Assembly (NCBI GenBank): GCA_947359465.1
Contig: OX375872.1
Location: 127,569,337 to 127,633,336 of the forward strand
Direction of reading: 5' to 3'
Length of the DNA stretch: 64,000 bases
From: Metellina segmentata
Lineage: Eukaryota; Arthropoda; Arachnida; Araneae; Tetragnathidae
Within the stretch, counting starts at the first letter, position 1. Every line of letters begins with the position of its first letter. Both the position numbers and the translations under genes were made by a program. Under the pieces are notes generated by a model, which worked only from the letters and a program-made list of their open reading frames with translations, ran no database searches and had not been told where the DNA came from. Below are positions 59,501 to 63,483 of the stretch, one piece after another.

Positions 59501-59638
59501 CAGAACCAAGCAAGAATCCCTTGCGTACTTATGTTGCTGTTCTCATTTAACTAGGTGAAAAGAGTGGAGCATCTAGTGGCAGACCAATATAAAGTCATGC
59601 CAGATTTATCCCATTTTATTGAAGAACGGTGTATCCCA
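30567..59638 (+). CDS. Unrecognised multi-exon host gene (six internal exons traced)
   Basis: Six plus-strand exons can be chained with canonical AG acceptors, GTRAG donors and consistent phases: 30567-30599, 30680-30718, 32180-32281, 35171-35310, 41046-41232 and 59555-59638. The fourth exon leaves two bases that are completed by the first base of the fifth; all other joins are between codons. The joined frame is open for about 195 codons. I do not recognise the protein. Visible are a hydrophobic patch in exons 1-2, a beta-rich, aromatic segment with [15 protein letters not shown] in exon 3, a basic Ser/Lys segment in exon 4, an acidic Glu/Pro/Lys region then HWIFDFLEF in exon 5, and a charged exon 6. 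There is no signal peptide or zinc finger in the traced part. Start and stop are not located. Introns of 10-18 kb are filled with transposons, the BEL and CR1 being antisense. Extra phase-0 exons could be missed. Confidence 0.72.
30680..30718 (+). CDS. Exon 2 of the traced set
   Basis: Acceptor CTGTTTTCAG and donor CCGGTAAGT. The 39 bases read [13 protein letters not shown] in phase 0. The intron before it is only 80 bp. Confidence 0.7.
30824..32010. other. GC-richer intronic stretch, no assigned gene
   Basis: Intron between exons 2 and 3. Base composition is closer to 50 percent GC than its surroundings, so many overlapping open frames of 60-125 codons appear on both strands. None has a recognisable motif or splice structure. 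It may be an old inserted sequence of unknown type. Confidence 0.35.
32180..32281 (+). CDS. Exon 3 of the traced set
   Basis: Acceptor TTTCTTTCCTAG and donor GAAGTGAGT. 102 bases, 34 codons in phase 0, containing [15 protein letters not shown] and FVLLKPVME. This is the most protein-like exon. Confidence 0.75.
32523..33547 (+). mobile_element. Helitron-like non-autonomous element, copy A
   Basis: Starts TCTACTATTATAAAAGGAAG and ends near GTGGCTAG followed by T, the TC...CTRR pattern of Helitrons. Internally it has two related blocks with AATTTCAACGGATTTGAAA-type sequence (about 32870-32935 and 33120-33185) and, near the 3' end, a duplicated segment with CCAATAGGCTA-GAATTCCC (33360-33470). 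It has no Rep/helicase coding. The same family occurs at 38157 (plus) and 58018 (minus), which supports an interspersed element. The hairpin expected before the 3' end is weak. Confidence 0.5.
33550..35170. other. Intron with a degenerate, unidentified coding-like segment
   Basis: The minus strand between about 34800 and 33960 shows several short open stretches (for example one reading [20 protein letters not shown]) joined only through stops and shifts. It may be an old transposase, but no family could be named. Nothing else is seen. Confidence 0.3.
35171..35310 (+). CDS. Exon 4 of the traced set
   Basis: Acceptor TTGTAATTGCAG and donor GAAGTAAGT. 140 bases open in phase 0 and ending with two bases over. 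It contains a basic stretch ([11 protein letters not shown]) and FLDGPSC. Confidence 0.72.
35466..35503. repeat. (CT)n(TA)n microsatellite
   Basis: A CT run followed by a TA run inside the intron after exon 4. It produces short low-complexity frames only. Confidence 0.9.
36045..37440 (-). pseudogene. Tc1/mariner-like transposase remnant, interrupted
   Basis: Minus-strand reading gives the C-terminal end of a Tc1-type DDE transposase: [11 protein letters not shown] (about 36400), [10 protein letters not shown], then [15 protein letters not shown] and QARGCPTGY (about 36200). Upstream sequence of the same gene ([15 protein letters not shown], then [14 protein letters not shown]) resumes at 37238-37410. 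Between the two lies the hAT MITE at 36510-37229. Stops occur throughout. The CATTGACAAAAAAA sequence at about 36052 may be the element end. Confidence 0.7.
36510..37229. mobile_element. hAT-type MITE, 720 bp, inside the Tc1 remnant
   Basis: Terminal inverted repeats TAGAGGTGCACAACC and GGTTGTGCATCCCTA (13 of 15 paired) are flanked by an exact 8-bp duplication CTCTAGTC at 36502-36509 and 37230-37237. The subterminal GCGGCCCGCGGGCC-type GC-rich sequence also appears near the other end (GCGGCCCCCC). The inside is AT-rich and non-coding. Removing it rejoins the Tc1 transposase reading, so it inserted later. Confidence 0.9.
37441..38156. other. Intronic, nothing recognised
   Basis: AT-rich with a short TA run near 37570. 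No gene or element is supported. Confidence 0.5.
38157..39010 (+). mobile_element. Helitron-like element, copy B
   Basis: Begins TCTCTACTATTATAAAAGG directly after an A, as expected for Helitron insertion between A and T. It shares with copy A the GGCACACAGG-AGT segment and the repeated AATTTCAACGGATTTGAAA modules (38635, 38940). The 3' end is not clear and may be truncated. Confidence 0.5.
39011..41045. other. Intronic, nothing recognised
   Basis: No coding motif, tandem array or inverted-repeat pair was found. The short frames at 39993-40214 and 40278-40546 lack any recognisable feature. Confidence 0.45.
41046..41232 (+). CDS. Exon 5 of the traced set
   Basis: Acceptor TTTTGTTATTTAG and donor ACCGTAAGT. 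187 bases: one base completes the split codon from exon 4, then 62 codons to the donor. It reads [13 protein letters not shown], a repeated EKPAEKP, then [16 protein letters not shown] and [10 protein letters not shown]. The other frames are closed. Confidence 0.75.
41676..43048. mobile_element. hAT-like element with 5-bp target duplication
   Basis: Starts CAAGGTAGTAGAACAGAACC and ends TGTTGCCACCCTG, with TATTC on both sides (41671-41675 and 43049-43053). A sister copy at 55421 begins CAAGGTGGTAACAG. It is non-coding. Position 42257 onward is interrupted by another element (CAGGGTTCCCACAGG to about 42832); the sister copy has an empty site there, which dates the inner insertion as later. Confidence 0.7.
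42257..42832. mobile_element. CAGGGTTCCCAC-type hAT-like MITE nested in the previous element
   Basis: Starts CAGGGTTCCCACAGGCCTTG and contains many TACTTGAATT and CCTTGAAA modules to about 42832. The left end matches the element at 46755. Comparison with the uninterrupted sister at about 56000 shows the flanks join as ACAATAACAAT and AAAATATCTG. The right border is uncertain by a few bases. Confidence 0.6.
43100..43690 (-). repeat. Inverted partial copy of the 41676 element
   Basis: Reverse complement of about 41685-42260: it ends GGTTTTCCAGG-like then TTCTGTTACCATCC, with the TATACCACAAGTTGTAT and GGTTGGAACCC regions mirrored. With the neighbour it forms a head-to-head pair, a foldback with arms of about 580 bp. 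Confidence 0.75.
44035..44348 (-). pseudogene. BEL/Pao integrase C-terminal remnant
   Basis: Continues directly from the previous piece beyond the TIR element: a [15 protein letters not shown] block, [16 protein letters not shown], then EYFDQL, and further left a shifted [10 protein letters not shown]. These match the tail of BEL/Pao integrase. Confidence 0.72.
44353..46367 (-). mobile_element. 2.0-kb TIR DNA transposon with 4-bp target duplication
   Basis: Inverted ends GGGTCATTCTTGTGAAATAG and the complement of GGGTCATTCTTGCAAAATAG are flanked by GTAT at 44349-44352 and 46368-46371. Removing the element and one GTAT restores the BEL integrase reading, so the borders are firm. Inside, the motif GCCAGGACAATGATG or a close form recurs at least seven times in both orientations. 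A minus-strand basic frame starts at 45300 ([16 protein letters not shown]) and, after stops, continues at 44923-45141 with [13 protein letters not shown] cannot name its family. A 4-bp duplication would suit Sola- or Ginger-type elements, but the class is not settled. Confidence 0.85.
44923..45300 (-). pseudogene. Broken basic protein frame inside the 2-kb TIR element
   Basis: Starts [20 protein letters not shown], very rich in Lys and Arg, interrupted by two stops near 45215 and 45180 and then open to 44923. Probably the N-terminal DNA-binding part of a transposase whose catalytic part is deleted; that is inference from position and charge only. Confidence 0.4.
46372..46749 (-). pseudogene. 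BEL/Pao integrase core, second part
   Basis: Begins with an AVHSELV block and [11 protein letters not shown], then a shifted frame with the DNGTNF-type second catalytic Asp region, a PPTAAWWGEFFERL-type block with the Glu, and KPAMFLQDI at the border with the 2-kb TIR element. Several frame changes. Confidence 0.78.
47898..50804 (-). CDS. CR1 ORF2: endonuclease-reverse transcriptase
   Basis: A 968-residue intact frame. Residues 50-262 are an APE-like endonuclease: [12 protein letters not shown] at 53-64, TESW at 83-86 with the catalytic Glu, [14 protein letters not shown] at 187-191 and GESDHRS at 254-260 with the Asp-His pair. It nicks the target DNA. Residues 480-760 are the reverse transcriptase: GPDDI at 491, NYRPVSLTS at 547-555, [11 protein letters not shown] at 619-629, [10 protein letters not shown] at 675-684 and FADD at 705-708. 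The C-terminal third has the [10 protein letters not shown] and RATKIIKGL blocks typical of CR1. All catalytic residues that I can place are present. It should be translated from the same RNA as ORF1 by reinitiation, given the 32-base gap. Copy activity is unproven. Confidence 0.96.
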   Translation of the reverse strand: MTVHSNCLGKLIGSKLQETSNTKGKCNVREKNNTKTNNTRGKCNLRVKNKLKVFYCNARSVRNKMDELKGIAQAEDIDIIGITESWASSEDAQILELSGFTMFREDRENRKGGGVLIYVREFLNCTEIKLNSKTEGIESVWVKLNTDKGKGLILGNIYRPPVCSEEQEKGMCNLINEACQKGELILMGDYNYPNIDWTNNLATNGKGAEFLEVIQDCFLYQMVYEDTRDNAILDLILSNDEDRVQDLVIGEPLGESDHRSIRLSINFQSAYTINSRIIPNFRKVNFHKIREELKETFKGGLLALHHSEQWEEFKNKLDMVLKKHVTFRKKGKSRKLLPMRFSGETHKALKLKQRTYRVYKSTGNDRDMEAYQKARKEFKTISRKQKVSLEEKLAREINIKPKEFFAYASGKNKFSTTLGPLEGKGGELIQDEEGMANVLNDFFLGVFNGNYSLKKDPKDGAFAGGIIKECKFNREEIVHQLKRIKPSKAPGPDDIYTRVLVECAEELGEVIHTIFNSTYSTGWVPMDWKLANITPIFKKGIQSDPGNYRPVSLTSVICKIFESLLKKHIMLYLEEGGLLSENQYGFRKGRSCSTNLLKFYEKITEELDNKSSVDIMYIDFQKAFDKVPHEALLFKLERLGIQGKTLIWIKNWLLGRKQRVQVKGNYSQWTEVMCGVPQGSVLGPILFIIFIDDIGQGIKNRISIFADDLKIWGTVDTKLQIENLQGDFDKISEWAVKWGMSFNVGKCQVLHMGYRNSGAEYCLQGVKVKEGETVKDLGVIIHRDFKMGHQCSAAGKKANRLLGYIKKTVTSRDKNIILPLYKGLVRPHLEYAVQFWAPYMRKDIESIERVQHRATKIIKGLANFDYNERLSKLNMYTLERRRRRGDLIQLFKFVKQGDTEGLNFNRDNRTRGHGYKLNKTHFNRDLRKNYYFNRVIDSWNALTENIVNSKEVYEFKTQLDSQWELENS
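50837..51628 (-). CDS. CR1 ORF1: zinc-finger plus SGNH-hydrolase protein
   Basis: A 263-residue frame. Residues 29-59 hold CDLC, an isolated Cys and CKSC, a PHD/zinc-ribbon-like cluster seen in CR1 ORF1 proteins. Residues 64-80 could form a short coiled coil. Residues 100-260 are an SGNH/GDSL hydrolase fold: GDS at 105-107 with the nucleophile Ser, PGARV at 129-133, GTND at 156-159, and DNLH at 239-242 with the catalytic Asp and His. Such an esterase domain is known in CR1 ORF1; its substrate in the retrotransposition cycle is not settled. All four catalytic blocks are present, so the domain may be active. Met12 is an alternative start close to the zinc cluster. ORF2 starts 32 bases after the stop. 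Confidence 0.9.
   Translation of the reverse strand: MLLCISIGIVRMFKEMRTEGASGEFYVECDLCGNMVEAGKGCVSGVKMSEKVEFTCKSCLEVGDLRKELEALKVRAVEGVEKGVQCVNLGHVDQGDKVTRGVVVGDSMVRVLGEMVGRKKRNFARCCLPGARVKHVVEAVKAGVVKGEEKAVVWVGTNDVERTTNVEFKREAETLLRGIKSHGAEVTVLGLLPRYGLGNGWLNQRANKMNGLLRDLCEREEVRFLDVWKECRRDWISRDNLHLSLIGNREVGKRVLNILESKN
51629..51993 (-). promoter_or_regulatory. CR1 5' UTR with two short direct-repeat sets
   Basis: Three copies of CACAGAAAAAGCACT lie at 51636-51704 and three copies of TTAGGCCTAACGAGACTTAC-like sequence at 51737-51808. Repeated modules in a LINE 5' UTR often belong to its internal promoter; that role is inferred, not shown. Confidence 0.6.
52018..52582 (-). pseudogene. BEL/Pao integrase, zinc-binding and core start
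   Basis: Frames at 52340-52582 and 52062-52364 give an H...H then C..C zinc-binding pattern ([18 protein letters not shown]), and a shifted frame continues with a VVGVDLTGP block that holds the first catalytic Asp, then WIVLYT. It is cut at 52018 by the insertion of the 46755-52013 element; the next residues resume at 46749. Confidence 0.8.
52750..53170 (-). pseudogene. BEL/Pao RNase H remnant
   Basis: Pieces include LHTFCDASG (about 53140) and [14 protein letters not shown] (52763-52957), both typical of the RNase H-like domain of BEL/Pao, followed by a WWEGPLWL block near 52740. Frameshifts lie between them. Confidence 0.75.
53305..53883. mobile_element. Possible solo LTR or small insert in the BEL
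   Basis: A 579-bp segment flanked by CCCAC at 53300-53304 and 53884-53888, interrupting the BEL between its reverse transcriptase and RNase H regions. It contains AATAAA-like signals on the minus strand and no coding motif. Ends are ATATTGTGG and CAGTACTAT. The 5-bp duplication and size fit a solo LTR, but no full-length relative is present to confirm it. Confidence 0.45.
54190..54490 (-). pseudogene. BEL/Pao reverse-transcriptase N-terminal remnant
   Basis: Two overlapping frames give YLPHRGI, a VLDASSK block and SLNDCLQKG, the conserved start of the BEL/Pao reverse transcriptase. A frameshift divides it. The catalytic YxDD segment was not found intact. Confidence 0.75.
54640..55135. other. 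Unclassified segment within the BEL
   Basis: AT-rich stretch between the RT and protease parts where no BEL motif can be read. It has a short TATATATA run at 54820-54830. It may be another old insertion. The 73-codon plus frame at 54853-55074 has no recognisable motif. Confidence 0.35.
55140..55420 (-). pseudogene. BEL/Pao protease-region remnant
   Basis: Contains an IKILIGADL block followed by a T-IETRLGW block, as found just after the aspartic protease in BEL/Pao polyproteins. It is separated from the first part of the same region (56180-56300) by the hAT-like element at 55421. Confidence 0.65.
55421..56180. mobile_element. Second copy of the CAAGGTGGTAACAG hAT-like element
   Basis: Starts CAAGGTGGTAACAGAACCTGG and matches 41676-42256 plus 42833-43005 without the nested CAGGG element. 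It lacks the right terminus, so it is truncated at 56180. It separates two parts of the BEL protease region. Confidence 0.75.
56216..56467 (-). pseudogene. BEL/Pao gag zinc-knuckle region
   Basis: An 83-codon frame with a [14 protein letters not shown] knuckle and a [13 protein letters not shown] second knuckle, the tandem CCHC-type nucleic-acid-binding pattern of BEL/Pao gag. No complete upstream gag frame was found. Confidence 0.8.
56468..57187. other. Upstream of the BEL gag, nothing certain
   Basis: A duplicated TTCAAGGCAAGGCGACTTTTT-like phrase occurs at 56538 and 56623. An LTR for the BEL would be expected here or beyond but could not be delimited. Confidence 0.35.
57188..58018 (-). 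mobile_element. Helitron-like element, copy C
   Basis: On the minus strand it begins TCTCTGCTATTATAAAATG after an A and runs to the AGCGAGCAGTGGTCACACC region, which is also near the 3' end of copy A, in the same order. The extreme 3' end differs from copy A. No coding. It includes the GAATTCCCATTTGGTTT-AC segment found twice in copy A. Confidence 0.5.
58034..58276 (+). pseudogene. Fragment of a transposase-like protein, probably hAT-related
   Basis: Open for 80 codons without a start codon, reading [16 protein letters not shown], an [11 protein letters not shown] block and CRICKKV, then a stop. The pattern of a large hydrophobic LF-PF-FFQ block followed by LYP resembles the central part of hAT-derived proteins. 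Family assignment is tentative. Confidence 0.35.
58277..59554. other. Intronic, nothing recognised
   Basis: AT-rich. Short frames on both strands at 58532-59015 have no recognised motif. The intron ends at the acceptor of exon 6 (59553-59554). Confidence 0.45.
59555..59638 (+). CDS. Exon 6 of the traced set
   Basis: Acceptor CTCATTTAACTAG and donor CCAGTAAGT. 28 codons in phase 0 reading [12 protein letters not shown] and then [14 protein letters not shown]. It is separated from exon 5 by 18.3 kb of transposon-filled intron. Confidence 0.7.
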
Positions 59639-60344
59639 GTAAGTTTGTTTCACATAAATACATTTTTATCATATTCCCTTTTTGTTTAGTGAAGTTGATT
59701 TTTCAAGGCTTATGTTCTTATTAAATGTATTTGGAAATGCTTCTTTTTTATTTATTCCAAGCAAGATTCGAAAGTAGCAGCAGTTTGTACCAAGGTGTAA
59801 AAAAATCCTGATTAAAAAATAAAATCTATTAATCGGATTTTTAAAATTTAAATCGGATTATTTTGATTTAAATCAGATTTATTTATTTAAATTACTGCGG
59901 GTCCTATACACTGTTTTTATAATAATTATATATAAATTTGTTAAATAAAAAATTGAGTTTGTCACATGACATGTAAACCAATATTTATTTTAAGTAAACA
60001 ATTAGGATTTGTGACATGGTAAATCAATATTTACTTAACATTTGTTTGACTTTAAAACACAATTTGACATCCTACATAGCTTTTCTTGAGAAAATTGCAT
60101 CATCACGTTAACAAATTTATCAGTAAGTGTATGTGACAGACCTATACTATAGTCTGAGAAGTAGAATAGGACAGAAATAATCAGACTATAGTAATTTCTG
60201 TTTATCAAACTGCCGAGCAGCAATAATAAATGGATTTTCACTTAATTTTAATTCATATTGGATCTTTCTTTTTTTCTGCTGACATTTTAATGGCTGTATG
60301 AAAATGTATATTTCTACTCTTTAATATATTTATTTAGTATATTT

Positions 60345-60517
60345 CTGTCTTATTCAATTTATACCAGTGGCCCCTTGTTCTATTATCCCTATTGAAATTT
60401 AAGCCCTCTGTGTCCCCTTGTTTTACCAACTTGAAAAGCTGAATCAAATCCCCCCCTCCTTCTTCTTTCCAGTGTATACATGCTTAGCTTACTTAAACGT
60501 TCATTATAGTCGAGATT
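60345..60517 (-). mobile_element. CR1 fragment, minus orientation
   Basis: Matches the 3' part of the full-length CR1 (about 48045-48235) in the same orientation, including the end of ORF2 with the [14 protein letters not shown] region. It meets the plus-oriented fragment head to head at 60517/60518. Confidence 0.88.
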
Positions 60518-60577
60518 CAATAAAAGGGATAGCAAATCTCGACTATAATGAACATTTAAGTAAGCTAAACATGTATA

Positions 60578-62213
60578 TGTTACCGTTAAAGTATATAATG
60601 CAGTTATTTCATAGAATACCTAGTTATTCCATGAAATAACTGATCGTGTCCGTTAAAGTGTGTAATATGTTATTAATTTGACACTTTAACTAGTTATTCT
60701 ATGAAATAACTAGGTATTCTATAAATTAACTAATGAGAGATAGTTAAAGTGTAAAATAAACAATTTATCTAAAATGAAATTAAACTAATGATAGACAATT
60801 AAAATGAAAACGAAGCAATTTATCTAATTTATGCAGCGTATAAATGGTATTTATGGAAACGTACCATAAAATCATTTGTCACAACAAGGATTACTAAAAT
60901 GACACTTGGAATTACAAAGAACATTATTTCTAAAACAAAAACATTTTATGTTGACACACTGGGTTTTACACGAAAATTTTTTAAATCCCTGACCAGTACC
61001 TAAACTTTGAGCTGTAACAACCGACCGGAGCGATATTTCTACATCCGGTACTTCTTCGATTTTAATTAAATTTGTTCGCAGACACTGAACTGGGATCGGG
61101 AATATTAATTGTTTTAAGCGGACGTTTCTTGTGCCCAATTGAAAAAATCCTTCTTCGGTTATTTTTATGATGATAGCTAAAATAGATTTGGCATCACCTT
61201 TTCCTCTGTCAACTTCAGGCACTGGGATACGGACGGTAAACTCCACAGAGGCTTCAGAATGAGATTTATACGACATTAATTTCATCTTTTGCGCTTGAAT
61301 TTCTAAACATTTTTTAGACTTTCCTCTTTCTCTTTGAACATTAAGTTCATTAAAACACAATTTGCATATTTTTTGCTCAACTTCCTCTTCTGAAACATAA
61401 TCTTCCGAACATGATATATGGACAGGCTCCATACATTTGAAGCAAACTATATCTTCACTGCATTCTTTTAAACAGACAACACATACTTTCGTAATGGGAT
61501 TATTTAATACTGTTTGTTCAACTACTTTTTCATTATCAGGTTGAGAAGAAACATTCATTGCAGTCAAAGTATTTTGTAATTGATCTTCGTCGACCAACGA
61601 ATTAAGTGCTTCCTTCGGAATGGCAGTTGTTGACAGTCCAACTCTAGCAGCGCAACCAAACATAGCCTCGTAGGGGGACCTTTTAATACCAGAATGGAAC
61701 TCTCTGTTCTTCATAAACTGGATAAATTTTAACCTGTTACTCCACGAAGTTGACTGGTTGTCTTGCATCCAAGTCGTCAACATATTTTCTATGTCCTGAT
61801 TGGCTCTCTCAACACTGCCTTGGCTTTGGCTATGTCTTGGTTTGCCATGCACGATCTTAAGCTCTGGCCAAGTTACTTTTAAGTCATCAATAAGTTTGTT
61901 ACAAAATTCTCTTCCATTGTCCGACTGCAATATACATGGGGCTCCAAACAACAGGAATATATCAAGCAACTGTCCTGCAACTTCTTCTGCTCTCTTTGTT
62001 TGAAGAGGTCTTAAAACCACGAACTTTGTAAGATGATCTTGATAAACTAAAATAAATTTTACACTTTAACGTTCTGCAGATCAATATTCTATGAAATAAC
62101 TAATTAAACCATGAAATACAAGAGAGTTTTACACTTTAACGGACACGATCAGTTATTTCATGGAATAACTAGGTATTCTATAAAATAACGGATTTCATAC
62201 TTTAGCGGTAACA
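60578..62213 (-). mobile_element. Ginger1-like DNA transposon, 1.64 kb, internally deleted
   Basis: Ends TGTTACCGTTAAAGTAT and the complement ATACTTTAGCGGTAACA are inverted repeats flanked by TATA (60574-60577 and 62214-62217), a 4-bp duplication as in Ginger1, whose ends start TGT. Subterminal regions are rich in the palindromic module TAGTTATTYYATGAAATAACT. The element encodes a gypsy-integrase-like transposase but lacks its front part, so it is a defective copy. It inserted into CR1, which gives the order of events. Confidence 0.85.
60872..62020 (-). pseudogene. Ginger1-like (KRBA2-type) integrase-transposase, N-terminally deleted
   Basis: A 382-residue open frame; it extends upstream without a Met as LVYQDHLTKFV before a stop near 62060. 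Residues 1-130 are the second half of an rve integrase core: QSDNGREF with catalytic Asp34, and SQSQGSVERANQDIE with Glu71, separated by 36 residues. Residues 180-222 form a zinc-binding PHD/RING-like cluster (CVVC, C187, CFKC, H201, C204, CKLC). Residues 230-350 are lysine-rich then beta-like. The C-terminus (about 352-380) is a Cys-rich tail with a CFCFRNNVLCNSKCH motif, as in KRBA2-type Ginger proteins. The H2C2 finger and the first catalytic Asp are missing, so it cannot transpose itself. Otherwise the frame is remarkably clean. Confidence 0.88.
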
Positions 62214-62534
62214 TATACACTGGAAAGAAGAAGACGGAGGGGGGATTTGATTCAGCTTTTCAAGTTGGTTTAACAAGGGGACACAGAGGGACACATTTTA
62301 ATCGGAATTTAAGGAAAAACTACTACTACTTTGATAGGGTAATAGACAAATGGAACGCATTGCCAGAAAATATAGTTAATTCAAAGGGAGTGTACGAATT
62401 TAAGATACAATTGGATAGTCAGTGGGAATTGGGGAATTCATAAACAAAGGACCAGCCTTGTTGAGCTAGAGCCTGTAGCTGATCGTCAATATTTGTATTT
62501 GTAATCTCTATTGCACACCACAAGAATAAGCTCA

Positions 62535-63483
62535 CAGGGGTTCCCAAACTTATCCAAGTGGTGGCACCCTTAACCCTTCTTTGCATGATTTTTTCTTTAT
62601 TGGTGAAATAAATCAAGGTGATATAATTCATGTTCAAAATTAAAGGAAAAATGGTTAAAAAAATCTTAGTATATATTTATAGTATAAATTTAGCAAAAAA
62701 CAATATGATGATATCATGTGATATTTTTTAAATTAAACGCAAACTTTTTCAGAAATTGCTCTAAAAATAACAGAAACACATGTTACAAACCTTTCTTCCA
62801 CTCATTTTCACTTTTTTAGCAATAGAAACTCAAATATAATAAAACAAAATTAAAAACGAAATCATACGTTTATTGCAACTACAACAACCAGCGGAATGAC
62901 AACTTCAAGCTCGTTTTACTGATAGTGACACTTGCTTATTTTTAACAGCTATGTTTTTTTTTTTTTTTTATGCAATGGATATTAAAAAGGTATCTAGACA
63001 CAATCAACTTAAAGTAAACTTGTTCTTTTATATAATTTTTGGGCATTCAATGTTATGATGGAAATTTCCACCATTATGCAAAGAAGGGTTAAGAGAATTA
63101 TAATTTACTCACTGCACCCTCGTCATCATGTAATATTTATCTGTGGTATATTATTACATATATATATATACATATTTCATATTAGTACCACTTTGAAAAA
63201 GAAATTAGAGAAGTAAGAACATAATTAATACAACTAAAATATTTAAAATTCACACACAAACACTTTAATTTTGCTTAATAAGAAAACATAGGTTGGTGAA
63301 AATATAAATAAAACAAATAAAATTACCTTCATCATGCTCTTGGTTGGGGAGTGAACCGATTTTTGATGAGTGACCTCAACGCTTTTTTCTGTTGCTTAGA
63401 AATAGCTTAGATTGGAGGTTACGGGCACTTCACAGCACCTCTCACCCCCCCGGGTGCTGCGGCACACACTTTGGGAAACCCTG
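62535..63483. mobile_element. hAT-type MITE with CAGGGGTTCCCAAAC ends
   Basis: The left end CAGGGGTTCCCAAACTT and right end TTTGGGAAACCCTG are inverted repeats; subterminal GTGGTGGCACCC and GGGTGCTGCGGCAC also pair. No clear target duplication is seen. A piggyBac-type MITE lies inside it. Confidence 0.7.
62574..63088. mobile_element. piggyBac-type MITE with TTAA target duplications
   Basis: CCCTTCTTTGCAT at the left faces ATGCAAAGAAGGG at the right (13-bp perfect inverted repeat) and TTAA flanks both ends (62570-62573, 63089-63092), the hallmark of piggyBac or Kolobok insertion; the CCC start favours piggyBac. 515 bp, AT-rich, no coding. Nested in the hAT MITE. Confidence 0.85.

Larger units (their letters stand above)
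60518..62505 (+). mobile_element. CR1 3' fragment, plus orientation, split by a Ginger-like element
   Basis: 60518-60577 and 62214-62505 are one CR1 3' end, running from the ANLDYNEHLSKLNMY-coding part to the stop region and the terminal ATTTGTATTTGT tail at 62490-62503. The two parts join cleanly across the Ginger-like insertion. The overlap with the inverted piece at 60345 means that the same 170 bp is present twice in opposite orientation. Confidence 0.88.
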
